A stretch of DNA of 64,000 bases, taken from NCBI GenBank assembly GCA_000431535.1, contig HF991825.1, positions 54,591-118,590 of the forward strand, in the 5' to 3' direction. The translations under genes and the position numbers were made by a program. The notes under the pieces were generated by a model, which worked only from the letters and a program-made list of their open reading frames with translations, did no database searches and was not told the DNA's origin. Shown here piece by piece: positions 36,022 to 44,640 of this stretch. The DNA comes from Clostridium sp. CAG:678 (lineage in GTDB: Bacteria > Bacillota > Clostridia > Oscillospirales > Acutalibacteraceae). Each line of letters opens with the position of its first letter. The first letter of the stretch is position 1.

Positions 36022-36906
36022 TTATTCTTTCCTTTCCGGCTGCTTTGACCACAGCCCGGCGTGCTTTTTTCTGTATTCTGTGGGGGACATGTGCTTTTGC
36101 CGCTTAAACAGGCGGTTAAAGTAACTGAGGTCGCCGAAACCGCATTGCAGCGCGGTCTCTGTTACCGTCATGTACTCAAAACACAGCATCTCCCCGGCGC
36201 ATTCTATCCTGTAGTAATTCAGGTAGTCTATGGGTGTTTTGCCCGTTACCTGTTTAAAGACTTTGCAAAGATACTGCGGATTCAGCCCCGCAATGCGCGC
36301 AAGGTCCTCCAGTTTGATCGGTTTGGAATAGTCGTTTCTGATCTTGGCAAGCACACGTTTTATCCTTGCGTTTTGCTTGTAGATTTTGTTTGTATTGATT
36401 TTGATATCCGATCTTTCACAGGTTTCTATCAGGTTCCCGGTCAGTTGCCACAGCAGCCCGGTTGTCTTAAACACATAGCCGGGGCTTTCCGTTTCCATCA
36501 GTTCAAAAATGCTGTCCGCAAGTTTTCCGTTTCGGCTGTTGCGCTCAAAGATCAGTTCGCGGATCTGCCCGTTCTCACAGGCGTTGCGGTATTCATCCAG
36601 GCATTTGGCGCTGGATCCTAAAAAGGTTTCCATCTGAAAAACAACGCATTCATATACGCAGTTCTCTGGAATGCCGCCGTGTATAAATCCGCCGGGTATA
36701 AATGCGCTCTGCCCGCCGTTCAGTTTTATAGACCTGCCGTTTACGTAAAGGTTAAAAACGCCTTTCAGCACCAGTATCAGTTCGCACTCCATATGCCAGT
36801 GCAGCGGCATCTCATACTGCGGATGATCGCGGTCAACATAATATAACTGGATCGGAAACCCGAATGTGCCGCGTGTGGTTCTTTCCTGAAAATCAGAATA
36901 TTTCAT
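36022..36906 (-). CDS. AraC-family regulator, likely of the fucose genes
   Basis: A 294-residue regulator. The N-terminal cupin-like effector domain (PLHWHMECELILVLKGVF) is followed by two helix-turn-helix motifs (IKLEDLARIAGLNPQYLCKVFKQVTGKTPIDYL and TVTETALQCGFGDLSYFNRLFKRQKHMSPTEYR). It is divergent from fucA with 127 bases between starts, which suggests it activates fucAKI, probably in response to fucose or a phosphorylated intermediate (inference). Confidence 0.9.
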   Translation of the reverse strand: MKYSDFQERTTRGTFGFPIQLYYVDRDHPQYEMPLHWHMECELILVLKGVFNLYVNGRSIKLNGGQSAFIPGGFIHGGIPENCVYECVVFQMETFLGSSAKCLDEYRNACENGQIRELIFERNSRNGKLADSIFELMETESPGYVFKTTGLLWQLTGNLIETCERSDIKINTNKIYKQNARIKRVLAKIRNDYSKPIKLEDLARIAGLNPQYLCKVFKQVTGKTPIDYLNYYRIECAGEMLCFEYMTVTETALQCGFGDLSYFNRLFKRQKHMSPTEYRKKHAGLWSKQPERKE

Positions 36907-36930
36907 AAGGCGGAATGCTCCCCAAAAAAA

Positions 36931-36993
36931 GTGAATATCGTACTAATATATCACATTATACACCAAGTAAGAGCAGTGAATCAACAGTATAAT
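36931..36993 (+). promoter_or_regulatory. fuc operon promoter with a candidate regulator site
   Basis: A consensus -10 TATAAT is at 36988-36993, but the hexamer 17 bases upstream is AAGTAA, a poor -35, which fits activator-dependent transcription. Upstream, GTGAATAT (36931-36938) and ATATATCAC (36946-36954) form an inverted pair that may be part of the AraC protein's site. Confidence 0.45.
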
Positions 36994-37033
36994 ACAAAGT
37001 AGGAAGATATTAATTTAAAAGGAGATCTGAAAG

Positions 37034-37747
37034 ATGAATATGGATGTGATCAAAGATCAGATATGCGATGTGTGCCATAAAATGTGGCAGCTTGGATGGG
37101 TAGCGGCAAACGACGGCAATGTGAGCGCAAAACTGGAGGACGGCACGATCCTTGCTACGCCCACGGGCATGAGCAAATCCTTTATCACGCCGGATAAGCT
37201 GATTCATATAGATGCAAAAGGCAATGTGCTGGAGGCGGCGCTCGGCCTGCGTCCGTCCAGTGAGATCAAAATGCACCTGCGCTGTTATGAAAAAAGAGAG
37301 GATGTTTTCAGCGTGATCCATGCGCATCCGCCGGGAGCAACGGGGTTTGCCGTGGCGCATAAGGCGATGGATATGTATAATATGATCGAAGATGTTTCCG
37401 TGATCGGCAGTGTTCCGCTTACACCTTACGGCACGCCCTCCACCACTGAGGTGCCGGATGCGATCGAGCCGTATTTGGAAGAGCATGATGTGATGCTGCT
37501 TGAAAATCACGGTGCGCTGGCGGTCGGCAGTGATGTTATCACTGCGTTTTACAGAATGGAAAGCCTGGAACTTTGGGCAAAGATCACCATCAATGCAGTC
37601 ATCCTCGGCGGCAGCCACGATATCAGCAGAGATAATATTCAGAAACTGATTGACCTCAGGGGATTTTACAGAGTGACCGGCCGCCATCCCGGTTATAAGG
37701 TGTTTAACCCTGAAGACAAGATGCTGCATGCCGGTGAAGACCAGTGA
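37034..37747 (+). CDS. fucA: L-fuculose-1-phosphate aldolase (class II aldolase family)
   Basis: A 237-residue zinc aldolase. GNVSAKLEDGTILATPTGMSK is the class II aldolase start, the metal ligands are in VIHAHPPGATGFA and LLENHGALAVGS. It should split fuculose-1-phosphate to DHAP and lactaldehyde. Ribosome binding site AAGGAGAT. It opens the operon fucA-fucK-fucI; the order and the isomerase identify the pathway as fucose rather than rhamnose, although the fold alone would not. Confidence 0.88.
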   Translation: MNMDVIKDQICDVCHKMWQLGWVAANDGNVSAKLEDGTILATPTGMSKSFITPDKLIHIDAKGNVLEAALGLRPSSEIKMHLRCYEKREDVFSVIHAHPPGATGFAVAHKAMDMYNMIEDVSVIGSVPLTPYGTPSTTEVPDAIEPYLEEHDVMLLENHGALAVGSDVITAFYRMESLELWAKITINAVILGGSHDISRDNIQKLIDLRGFYRVTGRHPGYKVFNPEDKMLHAGEDQ

Positions 37748-37762
37748 TCCGGAGGTGTCGGA

Positions 37763-39184
37763 ATGAGCAGAGTCCTCGCGTTTGACCTCGGCGCGTCCAG
37801 CGGGCGCGCGGTGCTTGCCGAATACGTCGGAGAAAAGATCAAATATAAAGAGATACACAGATTTGAAAATATGCCCGTTTCCGAAAACGGCACGCTGCGC
37901 TGGGATTTTGATTATCTGATGCGGGAGATCAAAAAAGGCATAGATCTTGCCATAGATTTGGGCGGCGTAGATTCCATGGCGTTTGATACTTGGGGTGTGG
38001 ATTACGGTCTGCTGGATGACAGCGGTAAACTCATCTCGCAGCCGTTTCACTATCGGGATAAAAGAACGGAGCGTCTCCCCCAACAGATCTTTAAACAGAT
38101 GCCGCCGGAGGAACTGTATTCCGCTACCGGTATACAGATCATGCCGATCAACACGCTGTTTCAGCTTGCGGCGGAGAAACACAAAAATATATCGAAATTC
38201 CTGTTTATTCCGGATCTGATCGTTTATGAACTCTGCGGCGCGGTCAGCGCAGAGCAGACGATTGCCTCCACTTCTCAGATGCTGGATCCGAAAACGAAAA
38301 ACTGGAATCCCCAAGTGGTTTCTTTAACGGGTATGCCGCAGCATATTCTGCCGCCCGTTGTGAAAAGCGCAACCCCTGCCGGCGAATATAAAGGGATTCA
38401 GATCATTAAGGCGGCAGGGCATGATACGCAGTGCGCCGTGTGCGCCATGCCGAGCGCGCAGCAGGAAAGCGCCGCGTTTTTATCCTGCGGCACGTGGTCT
38501 TTGATCGGCTGTGAGTGCGATGCTCCCGTAATGACGAAAAAGAGCATGGAGGATGAACTATCCAATGAACTGGGCGCAAACGGCAAGATCAATTATCTAA
38601 AAAATATCAGCGGCCTTTGGCTGATCCAGCAGTTGAAAAAAGATTTTCAGGCGCAGGGCAAAACCTATTCTTATTCTGATATGGAAAACCTTGCCAAAGA
38701 ATCCAAACCGTTTTTGTGCTTTATAGATGCGGATGATCCGGCTTTTTCCCTGCCGGGCGGTATGCCGCATAAAATCATAAGCAGGTGCCGGGAAATGGGG
38801 CAGGCAGTGCCGCAAAGTGACGGGCAGATCATCAGAACGGTATATGAAAGCCTTGCCATGAAATACAGATTTGCCCTTTTGCAGATCGAGGATAACATTT
38901 CCCGCAGGTTGGAAAAACTTTATCTGCTCGGCGGCGGCTCCAAAGATCCGCTGCTTTGCAAAATGGCTGCCTGCAGCACGGGCATACCTGTTGCGGCAGG
39001 GCCTGCGGAGGCAACCGCCCTTGGCAATATTCTGCTTCAGCTGGTTGCCCTTGGCGATATAAACAATATTGAATCGGGCAGAAAAATCATCAGGCAAAGC
39101 GAAAAGATCAGCATTTATGAGCCTGAGAACACAGATCTTTGGGAAAAGCAATATAATAGGTATTTAAAATTATTAAATAAATAA
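37763..39184 (+). CDS. fucK: L-fuculokinase (rhamnulokinase-like FGGY kinase)
   Basis: A 473-residue FGGY-family sugar kinase. The phosphate motif FDLGASSGRAV and FDTWGVDYGLLD (catalytic Asp) are in the N-terminal half; the adenosine motif LLGGGSKDPLLCKMAA is in the C-terminal half. By sequence it is close to the rhamnulokinase branch, but its place between fucA and fucI argues for fuculose as substrate. Clostridial fucose operons commonly use this type. Confidence 0.85.
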   Translation: MSRVLAFDLGASSGRAVLAEYVGEKIKYKEIHRFENMPVSENGTLRWDFDYLMREIKKGIDLAIDLGGVDSMAFDTWGVDYGLLDDSGKLISQPFHYRDKRTERLPQQIFKQMPPEELYSATGIQIMPINTLFQLAAEKHKNISKFLFIPDLIVYELCGAVSAEQTIASTSQMLDPKTKNWNPQVVSLTGMPQHILPPVVKSATPAGEYKGIQIIKAAGHDTQCAVCAMPSAQQESAAFLSCGTWSLIGCECDAPVMTKKSMEDELSNELGANGKINYLKNISGLWLIQQLKKDFQAQGKTYSYSDMENLAKESKPFLCFIDADDPAFSLPGGMPHKIISRCREMGQAVPQSDGQIIRTVYESLAMKYRFALLQIEDNISRRLEKLYLLGGGSKDPLLCKMAACSTGIPVAAGPAEATALGNILLQLVALGDINNIESGRKIIRQSEKISIYEPENTDLWEKQYNRYLKLLNK

Positions 39185-39202
39185 TAAGAGAGGTAAAGAT
39201 TT

Positions 39203-40987
39203 ATGAATTATCCGAAAATAGGGATCCGCCCTGTAATTGACGGCAGATGGGGCGGTGTGCGTGAAAGCCTTGAAAAACAGACGATGGGCATGGCGCAGGC
39301 TGCCGCAAAACTGATTGAGGGCACACTCCGCTATCCAAACGGCGAGTCGGTGCAGTGCGTGATCAGCAGCACAACGATCGGCGGCGGCGCGGAGGCGGCG
39401 GCGTGCGCAAGGCAGTTTGAAACGCAGAATGTGGTTGCCACGCTTTCCGTAACGCCATGCTGGTGCTACGGCACGGAAACCTTTGATATGGATCCCAACA
39501 CGATCAAGGCAGTTTGGGGCTTTAACGGCACAGAGCGTCCCGGCGCGGTTTATCTTGCAGCCGTAATGGCAGCTTATGCGCAAAGGGGCATGCCCGCGTT
39601 CTCTATCTACGGCCATGATGTGCAGGATATTACCGATACAGAGATCCCTGCAGATGTTGCGGAAAAGATCCTGCGCTTTGCCAAGGCGGCAGTAACGGTT
39701 GGCTGGATGAAGAATAAGGCGTATGTGAATCTCGGCGGCGTTGCCATGGGCATAGCAGGCAGTTACTGCAACGCGGATATGTTTCAGAAATATCTGGGCA
39801 TTCGTGCCGAATGGGTGGATATGACGGAGATTCTGCGACGTATCACGCTGGAGATCTACGATCATGAGGAATATGAAAAGGCGATCCGCTGGGTAAAAGA
39901 AAACTGCAAGGAAGGCTTTGACCTGAATGCCGGCAAAGATCTGCCGGAGATCATTCGGCGCTCCAAAGTGGTAGACCCGGATAAGGACTGGGAGTTTATT
40001 ACAAAAATGACTCTTGTTGTGCGCGATATCCTAAACGGTAACACAAAACTGGATGAAATGGGCTGGCATGAAGAGGCGCTCGGTAAAAATGCCGTTGCCG
40101 CGGGTTTCCAGGGCCAGAGGAACTGGACTGACTGGCTCCCGAACGCTGATTTCACGGAATCCATCATGGCGTCCTCTTTTGACTGGAACGGCGCGAAGAT
40201 GCCCACCCCGTTTGCTACGGAAAACGATACGTTGAACGGCGTTGCTATGATGCTCGGTTCATTCATTGCAAACAGTGCGCCTTGTTTTCATGATGTCAGA
40301 ACCTACTGGAGCCCCGATGCGTGCGAAAGGGTAACGGGCGTCCGCCCGGACGGCCTTGCCGCAAACGGATTTATCCACCTGATCAATTCCGGCGCCACCG
40401 CGCTGGACGGCTGTGGCGCCTGCAAAAATGAAAAAGGCGAAAACTGCATGAAACCGTTTTGGAAGATCACAAATGAGGATATCAAAGCCTGCCTGAACGC
40501 TACGGACTGGTGCAGGGCAAATTATGAATACTTCCGCGGCGGCGGTTTCTCCAGCCACTTCAGGTGCAGAGCACAGATGCCGGTCACAATGCTCAGAGTC
40601 AATATTGTGGACGGAGTAGGCCCTGTGCTTCAGCTTGCGGAGGGATATACGGTGGATCTGCCGGATGAGATACATACGGTTATCGATAAAAGAACCGATC
40701 CGTCCTGGCCAACAACATGGTTTGTGCCGAATCTTACAGGTGAGGGCGCATTTAAAGATGTTTACAGCGTTATGGCAAACTGGGGCGCGAATCACGGCGT
40801 AACGGTATACGGCCATGTGGGCGCGGATCTGATCACGCTTGCCTCCATGCTCCGTATTCCTGTAAATATGCATAATGTGGATTCCTCACGCATTTTCCGC
40901 CCCCATTCTTGGAGCGGTTTCGGCACGCAGGATCTGCAGTCTGCGGATTACCGCGCCTGCGCCGCTTACGGCCCGTTGTATAAATGA
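39203..40987 (+). CDS. fucI: L-fucose isomerase
   Basis: A 594-residue Mn2+-dependent isomerase, the normal family length. Recognisable blocks are [18 protein letters not shown], the metal-site region [21 protein letters not shown] with SSFDWNG after it, and the C-terminal [20 protein letters not shown]. It converts fucose to fuculose, the first step of the pathway. Closed by a hairpin (41014-41040). Confidence 0.96.
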   Translation: MNYPKIGIRPVIDGRWGGVRESLEKQTMGMAQAAAKLIEGTLRYPNGESVQCVISSTTIGGGAEAAACARQFETQNVVATLSVTPCWCYGTETFDMDPNTIKAVWGFNGTERPGAVYLAAVMAAYAQRGMPAFSIYGHDVQDITDTEIPADVAEKILRFAKAAVTVGWMKNKAYVNLGGVAMGIAGSYCNADMFQKYLGIRAEWVDMTEILRRITLEIYDHEEYEKAIRWVKENCKEGFDLNAGKDLPEIIRRSKVVDPDKDWEFITKMTLVVRDILNGNTKLDEMGWHEEALGKNAVAAGFQGQRNWTDWLPNADFTESIMASSFDWNGAKMPTPFATENDTLNGVAMMLGSFIANSAPCFHDVRTYWSPDACERVTGVRPDGLAANGFIHLINSGATALDGCGACKNEKGENCMKPFWKITNEDIKACLNATDWCRANYEYFRGGGFSSHFRCRAQMPVTMLRVNIVDGVGPVLQLAEGYTVDLPDEIHTVIDKRTDPSWPTTWFVPNLTGEGAFKDVYSVMANWGANHGVTVYGHVGADLITLASMLRIPVNMHNVDSSRIFRPHSWSGFGTQDLQSADYRACAAYGPLYK

Positions 40988-41013
40988 TCTGACTTTATCT
41001 TAGGTATAACAAA

Positions 41014-41040
41014 ACCGGAACTGCATTTCACAGTTCCGGT
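41014..41040 (+). terminator. Terminator hairpin of fucI, T-run missing
   Basis: ACCGGAACTG / CAGTTCCGGT with a seven-base loop and an A-run before the stem, but the bases after it are CACCATG instead of T residues. The 160-bp repeat copy starts two bases later. Confidence 0.6.
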
Positions 41041-41042
41041 CA

Positions 41043-41202
41043 CCATGCGCGGCAGGGCTTATCCCATGCCCCGTCAAACCAAAGTTCCACAACCTCGCCA
41101 TATCTGCCGTCCATGAGTTCGGTAGGCTGCGAGAAATCGAACTGAATTTCGTTTTTTTGCGAGTGGGCGCCGTACAACGGTACTGCCCCCGAGCAAAAAA
41201 CG
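41043..41202. repeat. 160-bp exact direct repeat, copy 2
   Basis: Base-for-base the same as 28374-28533. It encodes, on minus, the GH29 segment around the nucleophile WFDG, but is cut off on both sides. The flanks of the two copies do not match, so the edges are sharp (CCATGCGCGG at the left, AAAAAACG at the right). Confidence 0.95.
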
Positions 41203-41212
41203 GAAAGCGCAA

Positions 41213-41247
41213 TGCCGCATAAACAAAGTGCTTATGCGGCATTTTAT
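41213..41247 (+). terminator. Hairpin terminator downstream of the repeat copy
   Basis: ATGCCGCATAA / TTATGCGGCAT with a ten-base loop, followed by TTTATCATTTT. Confidence 0.65.
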
Positions 41248-41343
41248 CATTTTGCAGTCTTCGGTTTTGCTGATAAGACTTTATTCATCCGTTTGCTGTT
41301 TTTTCGTTGTCTGTATCTTCAAACGATATGTCGGCGCGGTTCA

Positions 41344-41365
41344 GCCGACTTTATCGACAGTCTGA
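41344..41365. repeat. Short intergenic repeat with TTTATCGACAGTCTGA core, copy 1
   Basis: A 22-base stretch starting GCCGACTTTATC that recurs with one difference at 55849-55870. Both copies directly follow (in minus reading) a stable inverted repeat at the 3' end of a minus-strand gene. Confidence 0.7.
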
Positions 41366-41380
41366 GCGGAATGAACTTGT

Positions 41381-42148
41381 TCATTCCGCTTTATATTCAA
41401 GAATCATAAATGCCAGGGTGGTTTTCAGCGCGTCAACACGGTTGATTTTCGCTTTGTCGCTTTCACTTGTGCGGTAAAAATACGGCGTCATGGAAAACAG
41501 CGTTTTCAGATCGTTTTGCGGTATGTTTACCGTGCGGCTGATCAGTTGCTTGCCGGCAAGTGTCAGTTCGCTGCCGCCCGGGTAACGCGTATCATTCTGA
41601 TATGGTTTTTCATATAATAGTTCTTTCAGTTCAAATAAGTGCTCAGGAGCGGGCACAACGCTGTAAAGCCTGCCGCCCGGTTTCAGCACGCGCGCGAATT
41701 CTTTGGCGTTAAACGGCGCAAAGAGATGCATGGCCGTATCAATGCTCCTGCTTTTTACGGGGATCGCTTTCAGATTGGCAACAAAGTAATGCCCGCCGTT
41801 TTTGCGTTTTGCCGCCAGGCGCACCATTTCCTTGCTTAGGTCAAATCCGTAAAGTTCGCCGCCGTAATCGTCGTAATACCCCTCGCCGCAGCATATATCC
41901 AGCACTGTGCCGCGTAACCATTGTGAAACCTCGTCTTTCAGAAAAGCAAAATACCCCTTTTCCAAAAAGGCATGCCGTGCGCGGGCAGATTCTTTGCTGT
42001 CTCCGGTTCTGTCTCCGCTTTTGCTGCCTGTCAGCAGGTTTACATATCCTTCTTTAGCAAGGTCAAAACTGTGCCCTTTTGCGCAGTAAAGGCGTTTTTC
42101 TCCGGCTTTCAGTTCACCGCCGCAGACCGGGCAGATCATGATTCCCAT
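41381..42148 (-). CDS. rlmA: 23S rRNA (guanine-N1)-methyltransferase, RlmA-like
   Basis: A 255-residue protein. A zinc ribbon at the N-terminus (CPVCGGELKAGEKRLYCAKGHSFD) precedes EGYVNLL, the hallmark of RlmA proteins, and a SAM domain (VLDICCGEGYY) and LFAPFNAKEFARVLKPGGRLY. It modifies G745 or G748 of 23S rRNA; in some bacteria this affects macrolide or tylosin response. ATG 42148 follows GAGGAAAA. Last gene of the nine-gene minus operon; an inverted repeat (41365-41390) overlaps its stop codon. Confidence 0.9.
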   Translation of the reverse strand: MGIMICPVCGGELKAGEKRLYCAKGHSFDLAKEGYVNLLTGSKSGDRTGDSKESARARHAFLEKGYFAFLKDEVSQWLRGTVLDICCGEGYYDDYGGELYGFDLSKEMVRLAAKRKNGGHYFVANLKAIPVKSRSIDTAMHLFAPFNAKEFARVLKPGGRLYSVVPAPEHLFELKELLYEKPYQNDTRYPGGSELTLAGKQLISRTVNIPQNDLKTLFSMTPYFYRTSESDKAKINRVDALKTTLAFMILEYKAE

Positions 42149-42700
42149 TTAGTTTTCCTCATACCGGGGCATATCCACCATTGTTGCCTCGTGGCGGACT
42201 GCCGGCAGAAAGGTATGCAGTATATCCGCTGTTTTGATCGCCAGGCTGGATGTGTTGATGCACGGATGGCAGCCTATGTATTCACCGCTTAAAATATCTT
42301 TGTCTATCACAAGGCGGACTCGGTTTTCTTTGTCATTCATCAGCCCTAAAACCGATACGGATCCGGGTGTGATATCCAGAAATTCCTGCATGAATTCCGG
42401 CTCTGCAAAAGAAAGGCGCGCGCAGCCAAGCTGCTTGGTGATATCTTTTGTTTTAAACGGTTTTGCGCCCGGCATCATCAGCAGGTAGAATTCCGTTTTC
42501 TGCCTGTTTCGCAAAAACAGGTTCTTACAGATCTCAACGCCCAATGTTTTTTCGATCTCCTCGCATGCCTCCATCGTCTGCGCAGCAGGGTGATCCACTC
42601 TTTTGTACCGGATCCCGAGTGCGTCCAGCAGATCGTATACCCGGGCTTCTTTTTCCTGCCTGCCGTTCAGATCAGCCGGCCTTCCGCTTTGTAATTCCAT
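42149..42700 (-). CDS. YbaK/ProX-type aminoacyl-tRNA deacylase
   Basis: A 183-residue protein of the YbaK/PrdX editing family: KRVDHPAAQTMEACEEIEKTLG, CKNLFLRNRQKTEFYLLMM, and GSVSVLGLMND. It resembles the prolyl-tRNA editing type that clears Ala from tRNA-Pro. It ends where rlmA begins and follows alr by 13 bases. Its presence next to an alanine racemase may help against misacylation by small amino acids (inference). Confidence 0.88.
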   Translation of the reverse strand: MELQSGRPADLNGRQEKEARVYDLLDALGIRYKRVDHPAAQTMEACEEIEKTLGVEICKNLFLRNRQKTEFYLLMMPGAKPFKTKDITKQLGCARLSFAEPEFMQEFLDITPGSVSVLGLMNDKENRVRLVIDKDILSGEYIGCHPCINTSSLAIKTADILHTFLPAVRHEATMVDMPRYEEN

Positions 42701-42713
42701 ATTTCAGCCTCTT

Positions 42714-43862
42714 TTAGTACATATAATTTGTGGAAAACATAAATTTTCCGTTCTTATAATAAGTGCGCGGCACCCTGCGGGAGATGCGGCAGGGCAGTTC
42801 ATAGTTAAAAGAATAGGCACTTTCGGAAACTTCTTCCATCGTCAGTTCCTTATCGCCGCTCTTTCCCACCAAAATGACTGTGTCGCCGATCTCAGCGTCA
42901 ATACCGGTAATATCCACCATAAACTGATCCATGCATACTCTGCCCACGATGGGTGCAAACTTTCCGCGGATCAGCACTTTTCCTTTGTTGGAAAGGCAGC
43001 GCGGGTAGCCGTCTGCGTAACCAACGGGAATGGTGGCGATCCGGCGTGTTTCTGTGGTGGTGTATGTGCCGCCGTAAGAGATCTCACGCCCCGGTTCCAG
43101 TTCTTTGATGTGGGAGATATGCGTGCGCCATTCCATAACAGGCGTGATGGGCAGCAGGTTTTTATCCACTTCGTGGGAGGGGTACAGTCCGTATAAAATA
43201 ATGCCCATGCGGCACATATCAAAATATTCGTCAAAATTCATAATGCCTGCGGAGTTGTTAATGTGTTTTATGGGAATGCTGATTCCGCGCGCCTCCAGCA
43301 ATTGGATAAAGGTTTTAAATTTTTCCCGCTGGGCAATGGCTTTGGAAAGGTCTTGTTCATCCGCCGTCGCAAAGTGAGAGAAAAGTCCCTCCGCAACGAT
43401 GCCGGGCAGTTTTGTGATCTTTTCGCAAATATCTGCGTCGCTTTCATTCACCTGAAAACCAATGCGGCTCATACCCGTGTCTACACAAAAGTGAAACGGT
43501 GTTTCTTTGCCCTGCTTTACAGATTCTTCGGAAAGTGCCTTTGCGTCTTCAAAGTGAAAAACGGGAATGCGGATATTATATGCAACCACATCTTTAAAAC
43601 AGGCGCGCGGCACAGTGCCTAAGATCAGCACCGGCGTTTGAATGCCTGCCTTTTTCAGCTCGATAGCCTCTTCTATGCAGGCAACGCCGTAAAAATCCGC
43701 CCTGCCGTCAAAAAGCCTTGCAAGGGGCACCGCTCCGTGGCCGTAAGCGTCTGCTTTAATCACGCAAAGCAGTTTTACGCCTTTTGGCAGTTTTGCCCGC
43801 GTCACTTCAAAATTGTGTTCTGCCGCGTCCAGATCTATCGCGGCATCTGTTCTGAAAAACAT
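42714..43862 (-). CDS. alr: Alanine racemase
   Basis: A 382-residue PLP enzyme. The PLP Lys is in LCVIKADAYGHGAVPLA (about residue 38) and the second catalytic base Tyr is in REISYGGTYTT (about 270). RMGIILYGLYPS and GRVCMDQFMVDIT are family blocks. It supplies D-Ala for peptidoglycan or, in this operon, takes part in D-amino acid turnover. GAGGTAA precedes the ATG; 11 bases after pxpA. Confidence 0.95.
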   Translation of the reverse strand: MFFRTDAAIDLDAAEHNFEVTRAKLPKGVKLLCVIKADAYGHGAVPLARLFDGRADFYGVACIEEAIELKKAGIQTPVLILGTVPRACFKDVVAYNIRIPVFHFEDAKALSEESVKQGKETPFHFCVDTGMSRIGFQVNESDADICEKITKLPGIVAEGLFSHFATADEQDLSKAIAQREKFKTFIQLLEARGISIPIKHINNSAGIMNFDEYFDMCRMGIILYGLYPSHEVDKNLLPITPVMEWRTHISHIKELEPGREISYGGTYTTTETRRIATIPVGYADGYPRCLSNKGKVLIRGKFAPIVGRVCMDQFMVDITGIDAEIGDTVILVGKSGDKELTMEEVSESAYSFNYELPCRISRRVPRTYYKNGKFMFSTNYMY

Positions 43863-43873
43863 GATCTGTTACC

Positions 43874-44626
43874 TCAAATTGCTTCTGCAATCGAAACGGT
43901 TTCTATGTTGTTTCGTTTAAAAGCTTCATTCAGTTTTTTTACAAATTCTATTGCTTTCGGCCCGTCACCGTGTACGCACACGGAGTGGGTTTCAATTTCA
44001 ATATCCTCGCCTGTGTATGCGGTAACCATATCGCATTTTGCCATGCGGATCACACGTTCCACAGCCTCGTTTTCATCCTCTATCATAGCGCCGTTCAATC
44101 CGCGCTGCCTGAGTGTGCCGTCTGCCTCATATGCCCGGTCCGCAAACACCTCGCTGGCATATCGTATTCCAGCCGTCTTTGCGGCTTTGATCATTTCAGA
44201 TCCGGAAAGCGCAAGCAAGATCAGATCTTTGTCGTAGTCATAAACGGCTTTTACGATCGCGTCTGCAACGGCTCTGCTTTTCGCGGCGGTGTTGTACAGC
44301 GCGCCGTGTGCCTTTACATGATCCAGCTTTACGCCTTTTGCATTTGCGATAGAGCCTATAGCGCCAAGCTGGTAAAGTGTAATGTTGTATACTTCCTGCG
44401 GGGAAAGATCCATTTTTGTTCTTCCGAAATTTTCCCTGTCCGGGTATCCGGGATGCGCGCCCGCGCCAACCCCGTATGTTTTGCAAAATTCCAGTGTTTC
44501 TGCCATCATTTGCGCACTGCCGGCATGAAAGCCGCAGGCAATGTTGGCGCTGTTGATATGGGGGATGATGATCTCATCCGCACCCGCGCCTTCGCCAAGG
44601 TCGCAGTTCAGGTTAATTTTAAACAA
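43874..44626 (-). CDS. pxpA: 5-oxoprolinase subunit A (LamB/YcsF family)
   Basis: A 250-residue protein with the unmistakable start INLNCDLGEG, then NIACGFHAGSAQMM, GAHPGYPDRENFGR and DHVKAHGALYN. PxpA works with PxpB and PxpC in ATP-dependent opening of 5-oxoproline to glutamate. The start is TTG 44626 behind GAGCGTGA. In this operon it is split from pxpBC by the DUF1445 gene. Confidence 0.95.
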   Translation of the reverse strand: MFKINLNCDLGEGAGADEIIIPHINSANIACGFHAGSAQMMAETLEFCKTYGVGAGAHPGYPDRENFGRTKMDLSPQEVYNITLYQLGAIGSIANAKGVKLDHVKAHGALYNTAAKSRAVADAIVKAVYDYDKDLILLALSGSEMIKAAKTAGIRYASEVFADRAYEADGTLRQRGLNGAMIEDENEAVERVIRMAKCDMVTAYTGEDIEIETHSVCVHGDGPKAIEFVKKLNEAFKRNNIETVSIAEAI

Positions 44627-44640
44627 AATATCACGCTCTT

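Larger units (their letters stand above)
40988..41380. other. Non-coding scar after fucI (393 bp)
   Basis: No gene is supported. In order it holds the fucI hairpin, the 160-bp repeat copy, a second strong hairpin (41213-41243), a ~100-base unassigned stretch, and a short repeat with an inverted repeat at the rlmA end. A minus-strand open frame here (41000-41242) runs through the repeat in the wrong frame for the fucosidase and is not a gene. Confidence 0.7.

Noticed and set aside
37010-38314. Minus-strand open frame of 434 codons across fucA and fucK
   Set aside because: Shadow of the fuc genes; composition is His/Arg-rich nonsense and there is no start signal.
41000-41242. 80-codon minus frame through the second repeat copy
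   Set aside because: It reads the fucosidase piece in the wrong frame and has no ribosome binding site.
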